Origin: Deltaproteobacteria bacterium
GTDB taxonomy: Bacteria > Desulfobacterota > Syntrophia > Syntrophales > UBA2210
DNA: 53,242 nt
Assembly (NCBI GenBank): GCA_016933215.1
Contig: JAFGBH010000012.1
Location: 1 to 53,242 of the forward strand
Direction of reading: 5' to 3'
The notes beneath the pieces are model-generated. The model ran no database searches. It saw nothing but the letters and a program-made list of their open reading frames with translations, and was not told the origin of the DNA. Of this stretch, positions 1 to 9,176 are shown one piece after another (the stretch's first letter is position 1; every line of letters begins with the position of its first letter). The translations under genes and the position numbers were made by a program.

Positions 1-1
1 C

Positions 2-1180
2 AAGAAACACATGCTGGGCTCACTCGAAGCAGGGAAGAAAAGCGAATCTGAATGGCAGGCCCGGTTCAATGAATATGAAACGACCCATCGTGATAGTGCC
101 CTGGAATTTGAGCGAATAATGGAAGGAAGGCTCCCCGATGACTGGGATTCGGAACTTCCCGAGTTTGAGGCGGATGAAAAGGGCGTTTCAACCCGGCAGG
201 CATCGGAGGCGGTTTTACAGGCCCTTGCATTGAAGATTCCTGAGCTTATCGGGGGTACGGCCGACCTGAATCCGTCAACCTTGGCCTGGGTGAAGGGATA
301 TGGCGATTTTCAGTCACCGGCGAACGAAGGCCAGGATCGACAGGGTGCCGTCGGTGATGACTGGAGCTACGCGGGGCGAAATATACATTTTGGCGTGAGA
401 GAGCATGCAATGGGTGCAATCGCAAGCGGGATGGCTCTTCACGGGGGAATTATTCCCTTTACGGGAACCTTCTTCACCTTTTCGGATTATATGCGCCCAT
501 CGATTCGCCTGGCCGCATTGATGGGGCTTCGTGTGGTTTACGTCTTTTCTCACGACAGCATAGGAGTGGGTGAAGACGGTCCAACTCATCAGCCTGTTGA
601 ACATCTGATGAGTCTCCGTACTATTCCCAACCTCACCGTTCTTCGCCCCGGTGATGCGGGAGAAACGGTCGAGGCGTGGCGATGTGCCCTCAAAAACAGC
701 GAGGGCCCCACGGCACTCATATTGACCCGTCAGAATCTGCCGGTATTTGATCGTGGGAGGGTCTCCCCGGCTGAGGGTCTTCGAAGGGGGGGGTATATTC
801 TCTGGGAATCAAAAGGTGGTAATCCCTCGCTGATATTGATAGGGACAGGGTCGGAATTGTCTATTGCCCTTGAGGCTGCCAGGGTATTGGATGACGAAGG
901 CCTGTCGGTCAGGCTTGTATCAATGCCAAGCTGGGAAGTCTTTGATGCGGAATCTGAAGACTATCGAGAAAGCGTACTACCCTCGTCTGTAAAGGCGCGT
1001 GTCGCCGTTGAGGCCGGAATTAAGACAGGCTGGGAGCACTATGTGGGTACTGAGGGTGCTGTGATAGGCATGGACGGTTTTGGAGCCAGTGCGCCGGCCT
1101 CCGTTTTGTTTGAGAAGTTTGGGATAACCTCGGGAAATGTTCTGAGGGTGGCAAGAAGTCTCATTGAAAAAGACAGATGA
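2..1180 (+). CDS. tkt: Transketolase, C-terminal part (5' end outside window)
   Basis: Transketolase moves two-carbon ketol units between sugar phosphates in the non-oxidative pentose phosphate pathway, using thiamine diphosphate. The reading frame is open to the window edge (codons K-K-H precede the first ATG at 11), so this is the last ~390 residues of a protein normally about 660 long; the N-terminal ThDP-pyrophosphate domain is missing. Visible are the pyrimidine-binding domain with VREHAMGAIASGMALHG and the conserved DSIGVGEDGPTHQPVEH segment, then the C-terminal domain (LILIGTGSEL). A phosphoglucose isomerase gene follows after 48 bp, so the two probably form a sugar-phosphate operon. 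Family assignment is firm. Confidence 0.95.
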   Translation, partial: KKHMLGSLEAGKKSESEWQARFNEYETTHRDSALEFERIMEGRLPDDWDSELPEFEADEKGVSTRQASEAVLQALALKIPELIGGTADLNPSTLAWVKGYGDFQSPANEGQDRQGAVGDDWSYAGRNIHFGVREHAMGAIASGMALHGGIIPFTGTFFTFSDYMRPSIRLAALMGLRVVYVFSHDSIGVGEDGPTHQPVEHLMSLRTIPNLTVLRPGDAGETVEAWRCALKNSEGPTALILTRQNLPVFDRGRVSPAEGLRRGGYILWESKGGNPSLILIGTGSELSIALEAARVLDDEGLSVRLVSMPSWEVFDAESEDYRESVLPSSVKARVAVEAGIKTGWEHYVGTEGAVIGMDGFGASAPASVLFEKFGITSGNVLRVARSLIEKDR

Positions 1181-1228
1181 GCCTGATGCGTCAGGCACCT
1201 GCTTTATAAATCATATAAGAGGGTGTGA

Positions 1229-2935
1229 ATGTTACGTGAGGATCTAAGAGTAAGCCTCGGAGTCTATCAGAAGCTGGTGGATGAGGCCCTTTCTGAAATA
1301 AATGATAACAGCATCATTGAACGTATTTACAGTCACGACCACACGGTCTGGAAACCCGAGGCTGAGGGGATCGAAAACAGACTCGGGTGGCTGAAAATTG
1401 CCCGGGTGATGCTGGATCAGGTGAAGGACCTTGAGAGGCTGGCGGAAGATGTGGCAAATGATGGTTATACCCATGCCCTCCTTTTGGGAATGGGTGGTTC
1501 CAGCCTTGCGCCCGAGGTTCTGAGGAAGACCTTCGGTTTTCGAAAGGGCTCGCTCGATCTTGCAGTCCTTGACAGTACTGATCCTGATGCCGTTTTCAAT
1601 CATTCAGAACGACTTGACCCGGCCAGAACCCTTTTTATCGTTTCCACTAAATCGGGGACCACGGTGGAGACACTCTCTTTTTTCAAATACTTTTACAATC
1701 AGGTCTTGGATGCAGTGGGAAAAGACGAGGCCGGAAGGCACTTCATAGCAATCACGGATCCGGGATCGATGCTCGTGGGACTTGCCAATCGTTACTCATT
1801 CCGTGCCACCTATTTAAATGATCCCTCCATAGGGGGACGTTATTCGGCCCTTTCCTATTTCGGTATGGTCCCCGCTGTATTAATCGGAGTAGACCTTCGA
1901 TTTCTGATCAATCGAGCCATCGATACTGCAGAAGGGTGTATGAAAACTGATATTTCACGGGGTGGAAAGGATACCGGCGTCATCCTGGGCGCAATAATGG
2001 GCGCCCTCGCAAAAGAGGGCAGAAATAAATTGACACTTATTGTCTCTCAACAGATAGAGAGTCTCGGGCATTGGGTGGAGCAGCTAATAGCTGAGAGTAC
2101 GGGGAAAGAAGGAAGGGGTATCCTTCCGGTCATTGGAGAACCTCTGGGGGGTCCCGAGAGCTATGGAGCCGATCGCCTTTTTGTCTGTCTCTGTCTGAAA
2201 TGGGACAGGTACTGTGACAACGAAAAGATTAGGCTTCTGGAAAATACCGGTCATCCCGTCGTATATCTCTATATGGAGAATATCTATGATATTGGAGGGC
2301 AGTTCTTTCTCTGGGAGCTTGCCGCTGCCCTTGCCGGTTATTTTTTGAAGATCAATCCCTTTGATCAGCCCGATGTGGAGGCATCGAAGTTAAGCGCAAA
2401 GAGGATGCTCGAGGAGTATAGAAAGAAGGGAAAAATACCCTTCGAGGAGCCCCTCCTTGTCTCTCAGGGGATGAGGATATACGGCACTATCGAAGGGGAA
2501 ACGATAGAAGAGGCCTTTACGGCATTTCTCAATCAGTCGGGTCCCGGGGATTATGTAGCACTGCAGGCCTATGTGGAGCAGAAAAGTGAGATCGATGAGG
2601 CCCTTTCGCGTCTCGGGAAGTCGATTCGTGACAGGTACAGGATTGCGACAACCTTCGGTTACGGTCCGCGCTTTCTTCATTCCACGGGCCAGTTGCACAA
2701 GGGGGATGCGGGAAAGGGACTTTTTGTTCAGCTCACCGCCGAGAATGTGAATGATATTCCGATACCGGACGAGGCAGGATCGGCGACTTCCTCCACCACC
2801 TTTGCCGTTTTGAAAGCGGCTCAGGCAATGGGTGACAGGGAAGCCCTGCTCGGCAAGGGGAGAAGGGTACTTCGCCTCCACTTTGAGGAAGATATCGTAA
2901 AGGGATTAGGGGCTTTATCCGATGCTGTGAGGTAA
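1229..2935 (+). CDS. pgi: Glucose-6-phosphate isomerase of the Tal-Pgi fusion type, standing alone
   Basis: Interconverts glucose-6-phosphate and fructose-6-phosphate in the cytoplasm. The SIS-type sugar-phosphate motifs are present: LLLGMGGSSLAPEV at about residues 85-97 and VSTKSGTTVET near 138-148. The C-terminal part, with GYGPRFLHSTGQLHKGDAGK, resembles the isomerase half of bifunctional transaldolase/glucose-6-phosphate isomerase proteins more than classical Pgi. At 568 residues it has no room for the transaldolase half. The ATG at 1229 is preceded by a weak GAGGG-type ribosome site. It lies 48 bp behind transketolase, which fits a pentose phosphate/glycolysis unit. The isomerase call is strong; the fusion-type subfamily rests on remembered similarity. 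Confidence 0.88.
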   Translation: MLREDLRVSLGVYQKLVDEALSEINDNSIIERIYSHDHTVWKPEAEGIENRLGWLKIARVMLDQVKDLERLAEDVANDGYTHALLLGMGGSSLAPEVLRKTFGFRKGSLDLAVLDSTDPDAVFNHSERLDPARTLFIVSTKSGTTVETLSFFKYFYNQVLDAVGKDEAGRHFIAITDPGSMLVGLANRYSFRATYLNDPSIGGRYSALSYFGMVPAVLIGVDLRFLINRAIDTAEGCMKTDISRGGKDTGVILGAIMGALAKEGRNKLTLIVSQQIESLGHWVEQLIAESTGKEGRGILPVIGEPLGGPESYGADRLFVCLCLKWDRYCDNEKIRLLENTGHPVVYLYMENIYDIGGQFFLWELAAALAGYFLKINPFDQPDVEASKLSAKRMLEEYRKKGKIPFEEPLLVSQGMRIYGTIEGETIEEAFTAFLNQSGPGDYVALQAYVEQKSEIDEALSRLGKSIRDRYRIATTFGYGPRFLHSTGQLHKGDAGKGLFVQLTAENVNDIPIPDEAGSATSSTTFAVLKAAQAMGDREALLGKGRRVLRLHFEEDIVKGLGALSDAVR

Positions 2936-2951
2936 GATATTTTCCCCTTTT

Positions 2952-3593
2952 GTGCGGACTATGATGCCAGTACAGGTTTTTTCTTCGATAACTATTCAAG
3001 TACCGAGAAAGAGTATATTCAAACGTCTCGGTTATCGTAAGGGTGTAACCCAGGTCATTCCGGACGAAATGAGGGAACTTGACGAATCTGTGGAATACGC
3101 GGCGTCTCTTGTCCGTTTGAAGGGCGCGGGTAAACGATTTAACGTCGATATGGAGGGTGTGTCGCGGATCCGACTTGCAACGGGTCCCGTTTTCGAAAGC
3201 AGAGACCTCGCGAAATTCCTGCGTCATTGCGGAGAGATTCTCCTCATAGGGGCAACGGGCGGGAGTGACATAGTAGAGGCGATACATGAGTGTACGGAAA
3301 GTGATAATATGACCCGGAGCGTCGTTCTTGATGCGGTGGCAAGTGAAATGGTTGACGCGTCACTTGACTGGCTCTGCAATTACTTTAATTGCGAGCTCAC
3401 GAGAGAGAATAAACGTCTCAGCAGGCGACGTTTTTCGGCCGGTTACGGCGACTTTTCTTTAGAAGACCAGCATAGTATCTATGATCTTCTGGAGCTGAAG
3501 CGTATCGGCATCGATATTAATGAGAGCGCTATTCTTATCCCCGAAAAATCGGTGACCGCGATAGTAAGGATAGAAGATTTTCAGGAGGAGTAA
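2952..3593 (+). CDS. Stand-alone methionine synthase activation-domain protein
   Basis: Probable partner of the MetH encoded next: the AdoMet-binding reactivation domain made as a separate 213-residue protein. The diagnostic segment is RFSAGYGDFSLEDQ at residues 160-173 followed by RIGIDINESAILIPEKSVTAIV, which matches short MetH activation proteins such as that paired with the truncated MetH of Thermotoga (established knowledge). Its stop codon overlaps the MetH start by one base (TAATG), so translation is probably coupled. The start is uncertain: GTG at 2952 gives the longest protein, and ATG at 2961 or 2964 is possible; none has a good ribosome site. Expected role: reductive methylation of inactive cob(II)alamin. 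Confidence 0.85.
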   Translation: MRTMMPVQVFSSITIQVPRKSIFKRLGYRKGVTQVIPDEMRELDESVEYAASLVRLKGAGKRFNVDMEGVSRIRLATGPVFESRDLAKFLRHCGEILLIGATGGSDIVEAIHECTESDNMTRSVVLDAVASEMVDASLDWLCNYFNCELTRENKRLSRRRFSAGYGDFSLEDQHSIYDLLELKRIGIDINESAILIPEKSVTAIVRIEDFQEE

Positions 3594-5992
3594 TGCGTAA
3601 GGGTAAGTCCCGGATAGAAAGGCTCTTGAGACGGAGAATCGTAGTCCTCGACGGAGCGACGGGAACGGAAGTGCAGAAGCGGGGAATGCCCTCAGGTGTA
3701 TGCCCCGAGCTATGGTGCCTGGATAATATTCAGCTGATTGAGGAGATCCATTCGGACTATCAGAGGGCCGGTGCCGATGTGGTCTATTCGGCAACCTTTG
3801 GCGCAAATCGCATAAAATTAAGCCAATACGGCATTTCCGATGTTAGGGGAACGAACAGGGAACTTGCCCGTGCAGCCAGACGGGCGGTGGGGGAAGGAGG
3901 ACTTGTTGCCGGCGACATGGGGCCGACGGGCCGTTTTGTGGAACCCTTTGGTGACTTGGCCTTTGAAGAAGCTGTTGAAATATTCAGGGAGCAGGCGGAG
4001 GGGCTTGCCGAGGGGGGTGTCGATCTCTTTGTAATAGAAACGATGATGGATATCCAGGAGGCACGTGCGGCACTTATTGCTGTAAAAGAGGTTGCAGACA
4101 TCTTTACCATGGTGACGATGACCTATGAGAACGATGGCCGGACACTGAACGGCACAGACCCGGTGACCGCTCTTATCACGCTCCAGAGCCTGGGGGCAGA
4201 TGCCGTGGGGTGCAACTGCTCCACCGGTCCGGAAGAGATGATTCAACTCATTGAAGCAATGAAACCCTATTCGACGGTCCCTCTGGTGGCGAAACCAAAC
4301 GCCGGTATTCCGGAGCTTGTGGGTAATACGGCGGTTTTTACCATGAAGCCCCTTGAGTTTGCCTTTTTTGGAAGAGAATTCGCGTCGAAGGGTGTCAATA
4401 TGATCGGCGGTTGCTGCGGGACGGCACCGGAGCATATAGAAAAATTGAGAGAGGCGATCGTGAAAGAAACGCCGCGGCCGCCCGAGAGAAGGTCTCTAAG
4501 CGCCGTGAGTTCGGCGAGAACGAATCTCCTCTTTGAAAGAGATAAACCGCTTCTGATTATCGGGGAGAGGATAAATCCCACCGGAAAAAAGGCACTCCAA
4601 GGTGAACTCCGCGAAGGGAAGATGACTCTTGTGAAGGAAATGGCTCATGAACAGGAGAAGAGGGGGGCCGACCTTCTCGATGTGAATGTCGGAGTTCCGG
4701 GGATCGATGAGAAGAAGGTCATGGCTGAGACAATCAGTGCTCTTGCAGAAACGACGAACCTCCCCCTGGTTATTGATTCGGCAAGTGCGGAGACAATGGA
4801 AGAGGCACTTCGCCTCTATCCGGGGAGGGCGCTTCTGAATTCGATCTCCGGTGAGAAAAACAAAATTAATAAGCTGTTACCACTGGCGGCGAAGTATGGC
4901 GCCATGTTCATACTGCTTCCCTTGACCGATCGGGGTGTGCCCGATACTGCGGCGGAACGGGCAGACGTAATACGAGAGGTGTTTGAAGAGGCCCAAAAAA
5001 ACGGTTATACGAAAGACGATTTCATTGCCGACGGTCTTGTCATGACCGTATCTTCAAATCCGGAGGCGCCTCGCGAAACCCTGAAGACAGTTGAATGGTG
5101 TTCGCGACACTTTAAATGCAAAACCGTATTGGGTCTTTCCAACGTTTCTTTCGGAATGCCGGAGAGGAAGTGGTTGAATGCCGCTTTCATCGCCATGGCG
5201 GCGGAGAGGGGCCTGACCGCGGCCATTGCAAATCCCGAAGCGGAAGAGCTGATGAATTTTAAGTATGCAAGTGACGTACTAAACGGAAGGGACAAAGATT
5301 CCGCCTTTTATCTGGGCCGCTTTGCCGCTTCCACGCACAAAGTCAAAAAAAGCGAGGATGAAGCAGTTGACTCTCATGCCGAATTCCTTTTCCGCGCCGT
5401 CCTTGGCGGAAACAGAGAGGGTATAGAACGGATTATCGGGGAGGCATTAAAGTCGGGAGAGTCTGCCTCCATGCTGATCGATGATATTATGATACCCGCC
5501 ATTACCGAGGTGGGCAATCTCTTCGACAGACGGGAGTATTTTCTTCCCCAGCTCATAGCGAGTGCCGAGGCGATGAAAAGGGGTATCGCCTGCCTGAAGC
5601 CTCACCTGAAGGACAAGAAAGAGACCGCAAAGAAGGGACTGGTGCTTATGGCAACGGTAAAAGGAGATATTCATGACATCGGTAAAAACATCGTTTCCCT
5701 CATGCTCTCGAACCAGGGATTCGAGGTGGTTGATCTGGGAAAGGATGTTTCTGCCGAGGTGATTATTGAGGCGGCACGAAGTCTGGGTCCTGATATTATC
5801 GGTCTCTCTGCGCTTATGACGACGACGATGGTAAATATGAAAGAAATAGTCGAAGGCGTGGAGAGAGAAAATCTCCGCTGCAAATTCATGATCGGTGGGG
5901 CCGTTGTTTCTGAGTCTTTCGCCAATTCGATAGGTGCCCATTACGCAAGAGACGGCGTCGATGCCGTCAGGGTAGCGAATAAATTATTGTGA
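3593..5992 (+). CDS. metH: Cobalamin-dependent methionine synthase lacking the activation domain
   Basis: Transfers methyl from methyltetrahydrofolate to homocysteine through cobalamin. Domains in order: homocysteine S-methyltransferase (about 15-290) with zinc ligands in GCNCS (C208) and IGGCCGT (C274, C275); pterin-binding domain (about 318-580) opening with LIIGERINPTGKKA; B12 cap (about 590-680); and B12-binding Rossmann domain with VKGDIHDIGKN, where H694 is the expected cobalt ligand. The protein stops at residue 799, against about 1,200 for full MetH, because the activation domain is supplied by the preceding gene. Start: ATG at 3593 with AGGAGGAG seven bases upstream, overlapping the previous stop. 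A B12-uptake operon with a cobalamin riboswitch lies 12 kb downstream. Confidence 0.95.
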   Translation: MRKGKSRIERLLRRRIVVLDGATGTEVQKRGMPSGVCPELWCLDNIQLIEEIHSDYQRAGADVVYSATFGANRIKLSQYGISDVRGTNRELARAARRAVGEGGLVAGDMGPTGRFVEPFGDLAFEEAVEIFREQAEGLAEGGVDLFVIETMMDIQEARAALIAVKEVADIFTMVTMTYENDGRTLNGTDPVTALITLQSLGADAVGCNCSTGPEEMIQLIEAMKPYSTVPLVAKPNAGIPELVGNTAVFTMKPLEFAFFGREFASKGVNMIGGCCGTAPEHIEKLREAIVKETPRPPERRSLSAVSSARTNLLFERDKPLLIIGERINPTGKKALQGELREGKMTLVKEMAHEQEKRGADLLDVNVGVPGIDEKKVMAETISALAETTNLPLVIDSASAETMEEALRLYPGRALLNSISGEKNKINKLLPLAAKYGAMFILLPLTDRGVPDTAAERADVIREVFEEAQKNGYTKDDFIADGLVMTVSSNPEAPRETLKTVEWCSRHFKCKTVLGLSNVSFGMPERKWLNAAFIAMAAERGLTAAIANPEAEELMNFKYASDVLNGRDKDSAFYLGRFAASTHKVKKSEDEAVDSHAEFLFRAVLGGNREGIERIIGEALKSGESASMLIDDIMIPAITEVGNLFDRREYFLPQLIASAEAMKRGIACLKPHLKDKKETAKKGLVLMATVKGDIHDIGKNIVSLMLSNQGFEVVDLGKDVSAEVIIEAARSLGPDIIGLSALMTTTMVNMKEIVEGVERENLRCKFMIGGAVVSESFANSIGAHYARDGVDAVRVANKLL

Positions 5993-6032
5993 TAGTTTAT
6001 AAAAAAAACATATTAATTCTGAGAGGGTATAA

Positions 6033-7070
6033 ATGGAAAAGACAGAAAGGCGCAAAACAGAGGAGGGTTCGTCAGTGTCCTTCAAAGGACCGGATGAGCT
6101 CTGGAGAAGGTATGCATTTATCGTCAATACCTCCCGTAGCCTGATGACCCTTATCAACAAAGATTATGTCTATGAAGTGGTAAATGATGCCTCCTGCCTG
6201 GCCCATGATATGAAGCGGGAAGATTTAATTAACAAAACCGTTTCCGATGTCTGGGGTGGCGAGGTGTTCGGTGACGTGATCAGGGGATATCTCGACAGGT
6301 GCCTGGCAGGTGAAGAGATAAACTATCAGGCCTGGTTTAAATTCAAAGTCCTGGGATTAAGGTATTTTGACGTTTCCTATCACCCCTATCGAAACTCTTC
6401 CGGTGAAGTGACTCATGCAGTGGTGATTTCTCATGATATAACGGAAATGAAGCTGGCCGATGATCAGATTCAGCAGAGCTTCATGAAACTGCAAAATGCC
6501 ATGGAAAAAACGATAGATTCCCTTGCCTCAACAATTGGAATGAGAGATCCCTATACGGCAAATCACCAGAGACGTGTCACAAAACTTGCCTGTGCGCTTG
6601 CGAGAGAGATGGACCTCTCTGAGGATATGATAGACGGTATCCGTCTGGCCTCGCTGGTACACGATATTGGCAAGATGCATGTTCCTGCCGAGATACTGAG
6701 TAAACCCGGGAAAATATCGGATGTAGAATTTGATATGATTGAAACACACTGCAGGGCTGGATATGATATATTGAAGGAGGTTGAATTCCCCTGGCCCATC
6801 GCCAAAATCGTCCTTCAGCATCATGAGAGACTGGACGGTTCGGGGTATCCTTCCGGTCTCAAGGGCGACAGCATACTTCGTGAGTCCAGAATTATTGCCG
6901 TTGCCGACGTCGTTGAAGCTATGTGCTCTCACCGACCCTACAGGCCAGCCCTCGGCGTAGATGTGGCTCTGGATGAAATAGTAAAGGAACGTGGAACCCT
7001 CTATGATTCCGAAGTGGTCGATGCCTGCGTCAGTCTCTTCGGAGAAAAGGGATTTGCCTTCGAGGAGTAG
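6033..7070 (+). CDS. PAS-HD-GYP cyclic-di-GMP phosphodiesterase
   Basis: Cytoplasmic signalling protein likely to hydrolyse cyclic di-GMP. Residues about 25-140 form a PAS domain ending in the typical HAVVISHDITEMK. A short helical linker follows, then an HD-GYP domain from about 155 to 340 with RDPYTANHQRRV, LVHDIGKMHVP (H210, D211) and HHERLDGSGYPSGLKG (263-278), so the metal-binding and GYP signatures are intact. There is no membrane segment and no receiver domain; the input is presumably a small molecule or redox state sensed by PAS. The ribosome site GAGAGGG precedes ATG 6033. The gene ends 39 bp before a strong terminator, so it is the last gene of its unit. Confidence 0.92.
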   Translation: MEKTERRKTEEGSSVSFKGPDELWRRYAFIVNTSRSLMTLINKDYVYEVVNDASCLAHDMKREDLINKTVSDVWGGEVFGDVIRGYLDRCLAGEEINYQAWFKFKVLGLRYFDVSYHPYRNSSGEVTHAVVISHDITEMKLADDQIQQSFMKLQNAMEKTIDSLASTIGMRDPYTANHQRRVTKLACALAREMDLSEDMIDGIRLASLVHDIGKMHVPAEILSKPGKISDVEFDMIETHCRAGYDILKEVEFPWPIAKIVLQHHERLDGSGYPSGLKGDSILRESRIIAVADVVEAMCSHRPYRPALGVDVALDEIVKERGTLYDSEVVDACVSLFGEKGFAFEE

Positions 7071-7108
7071 TGGAGATTTCGTGAGATTCAGTCCTTTGTA
7101 ATATCTCA

Positions 7109-7141
7109 GGAAATGCAAGATTGATGCTTTCCTTTTTTTTT
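7109..7141 (+). terminator. Rho-independent terminator after the HD-GYP gene
   Basis: GGAAA (7109-7113) pairs with TTTCC (7128-7132); an inner GCA/TGC helix is separated by one bulged T, the loop is AGATTGA, and nine Ts follow directly. This ends the transcript coming from the upstream genes. Confidence 0.75.
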
Positions 7142-7251
7142 CTGATGTGATATGCGGAAGTGTCGCTATGTCTAATTTTTTCTCAGTTCTTAATGTGTCT
7201 TCATACAATTGAAGGTAATAACGGGGGGTACCTTTTGTGGGGGAATAATCG

Positions 7252-7285
7252 GATTAATATCCTATTATAAATAAAAATATTAATC
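7252..7285. promoter_or_regulatory. 9-bp perfect inverted repeat in the fadD leader/promoter
   Basis: GATTAATAT (7252-7260) and ATATTAATC (7277-7285) are exact inverted copies separated by 16 bases, an arrangement typical of a dimeric repressor site. The spacer holds an A/T-rich TATTATAAAT that could be the -10 region of the acyl-CoA synthetase gene starting at 7312. The regulator is unknown, and a weak RNA hairpin is the alternative. Confidence 0.4.
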
Positions 7286-7311
7286 AGCTTTGATTATGAA
7301 AGGAGGGTTTT

Positions 7312-9120
7312 ATGGCAAGCTATGAAGAAACATCAATGGGAGCAATCTTCCAAAACCGCGTAGAAGAGTATGGTGAAAAGGCCCTGGTGGCCTATAAGAA
7401 CAAGGCAGGGGTATACGAGGACATCTCCTGGAACAAGATGAACGAGATGGTGCGCGATGTGGGTCTTTTTCTGATCTCTCGTGGCGTGCAGCCGGGCGAC
7501 AAGATTGCCCTCTTCTCCCCGAACAGATATGAATGGTGGATTGCCGACCTGGCGATACTCTCCATCGGTGCGGTCAATGTCCCCATTTATGCGACCAACT
7601 CGGCGAAAGAATCCGAATATATTATCGATAACTCAGATTCAAAGATGTGTTTCGTGGGTACAAAGGACCACATGGAGAGGATTCTCGAGGTCAAAGGCGG
7701 GCTCCCCAATCTGGGAGAGATCATTATCTTTGACGATCTCGATAGTCCGGTTGAGGGTGTGATCGGACTGAAGACCGCGATGGAAGAGGGAAGGGCTTAC
7801 AAAAACAAGGGTGAATTTGACGAGAGGCTCAAGCCAATAAATATGGATGATGTCGCAACCATTATCTATACGTCGGGCACAACGGGCAATCCCAAGGGGG
7901 TGATGCTCACCCACAAGAATTTTGTCTCAAACGTGACGCAGATCCACAATGTTGCACCCACCTTCTTTGAGGGTGAACAGTTGTTCCTGTCGTTCCTTCC
8001 GCTCTCTCACTCACTTGAACGGACAGTAGGATACTACGCGCCGATCTATCTCGGCAAGAAGGTGGCCTTTGCCGAGGATGTCTCAAAACTGGTTGAAAAT
8101 CTGAAGGAGCTCCGCCCCACCCTTATGGTGAGTGTCCCAAGAATCTACGAAAAGGCACATGCCGGCATCCTCGCAAAGGTTGCGGGAGGGTCGGCGATCA
8201 AACAGGCCCTCTTCGGATGGGCCATGGGACTTGCCAAAAAGAATCTGCCCTATATCTGCAATGATAAACCGCGAACGGGCTGGTTCGGTTTTCAGTACAA
8301 CCTGGCAGACAAGATAATATTCTCGAAGCTGAAAGACGCCCTCGGTATGGACAGGCTGATTGGTGCAGTCTCGGGCGGTGGCCCGCTCTCTGTCTCGGAT
8401 GCGGAATTCTTTCTCGGCATGGGGATCAGGATCCTTGAAGGATTCGGACTCACCGAGACAACCCCGGTAACCAACGCCAACAAACCGAGCCTGATTAAAC
8501 CCGGCAAGGTAGGGGCTCCCGTACAGGATACGGAAGTGAAGATCGGCGAGGGCGGAGAGGTTCTCATCAAGGGCCCGCAGGTCATGAAGGGATACTACAA
8601 GAATGATGCCGCCACCAAGGAGGCCTTCACCGATGACGGTTTCTTCCGGACGGGAGATATCGGGGAGATCGATGAAGACCAGTATCTGAAGATCACGGGC
8701 AGGATCAAAGACCTTATTGTCACCTCGGGTGGTAAGAATATATCACCGTCAAATATCGAGAACAGCCTTCTCGCATCGGGCTTTATCGAGCAGGTTGCCG
8801 TCATAGGGGACAACAGGAAATTCCTCGCCGCACTCATCGTCCCCGCCTTTGAGTCCCTTGAGGCCTGGGCGAAGGAAAAGAACATATCCTTCGGGAGCCG
8901 GAAGGAACTTGCAGCGAACGCGGAGGTCATCAAGCTCTATGAGAAGGAAATCGAGGAAACCATGAAGGACTATGCCCGCGTGGAACAGATACGAAAGTTT
9001 CAACTCATGGAAAAGGAGTGGTCCCAGGATACGGATGAGCTTACACCGACCATGAAGCTGAAACGAATGGTTGTAAACAAGAAGTATGCTGCCGAGATCG
9101 AAGAAATGTACGTTGAATAG
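7312..9120 (+). CDS. fadD: Long-chain acyl-CoA synthetase (AMP-forming)
   Basis: Activates fatty acids to acyl-CoA with ATP by way of an acyl-adenylate. The 602-residue protein carries the adenylate-forming P-loop YTSGTTGNPKG at 186-196, the motif GFGLTETTPV near residue 384, FRTGDIGEIDEDQYLKITGR and the C-terminal lid-domain segment. Length and motifs fit bacterial FACL/FadD15-like enzymes rather than short-chain acetyl-CoA synthetases. AAAGGAGGG lies just upstream of ATG 7312. It is a single-gene unit: a terminator precedes it at 7109 and a bidirectional one follows at 9141. A 9-bp inverted repeat sits in the promoter region. The exact chain-length preference cannot be read from the sequence. 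Confidence 0.92.
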   Translation: MASYEETSMGAIFQNRVEEYGEKALVAYKNKAGVYEDISWNKMNEMVRDVGLFLISRGVQPGDKIALFSPNRYEWWIADLAILSIGAVNVPIYATNSAKESEYIIDNSDSKMCFVGTKDHMERILEVKGGLPNLGEIIIFDDLDSPVEGVIGLKTAMEEGRAYKNKGEFDERLKPINMDDVATIIYTSGTTGNPKGVMLTHKNFVSNVTQIHNVAPTFFEGEQLFLSFLPLSHSLERTVGYYAPIYLGKKVAFAEDVSKLVENLKELRPTLMVSVPRIYEKAHAGILAKVAGGSAIKQALFGWAMGLAKKNLPYICNDKPRTGWFGFQYNLADKIIFSKLKDALGMDRLIGAVSGGGPLSVSDAEFFLGMGIRILEGFGLTETTPVTNANKPSLIKPGKVGAPVQDTEVKIGEGGEVLIKGPQVMKGYYKNDAATKEAFTDDGFFRTGDIGEIDEDQYLKITGRIKDLIVTSGGKNISPSNIENSLLASGFIEQVAVIGDNRKFLAALIVPAFESLEAWAKEKNISFGSRKELAANAEVIKLYEKEIEETMKDYARVEQIRKFQLMEKEWSQDTDELTPTMKLKRMVVNKKYAAEIEEMYVE

Positions 9121-9140
9121 AGGCGAAAACAGAAACAATT

Positions 9141-9176
9141 AAAAAAGAGGCGGCCAAGGCCGCCTCTTTTTTTTTT
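9141..9176. terminator. Bidirectional Rho-independent terminator
   Basis: GAGGCGGCC (9147-9155) and GGCCGCCTC (9158-9166) form a nine-pair GC-rich stem, preceded by six As and followed by ten Ts, so it can work on both strands. It separates the convergent acyl-CoA synthetase and aminotransferase genes; the T-run runs into the stop codon of the latter. Confidence 0.92.
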
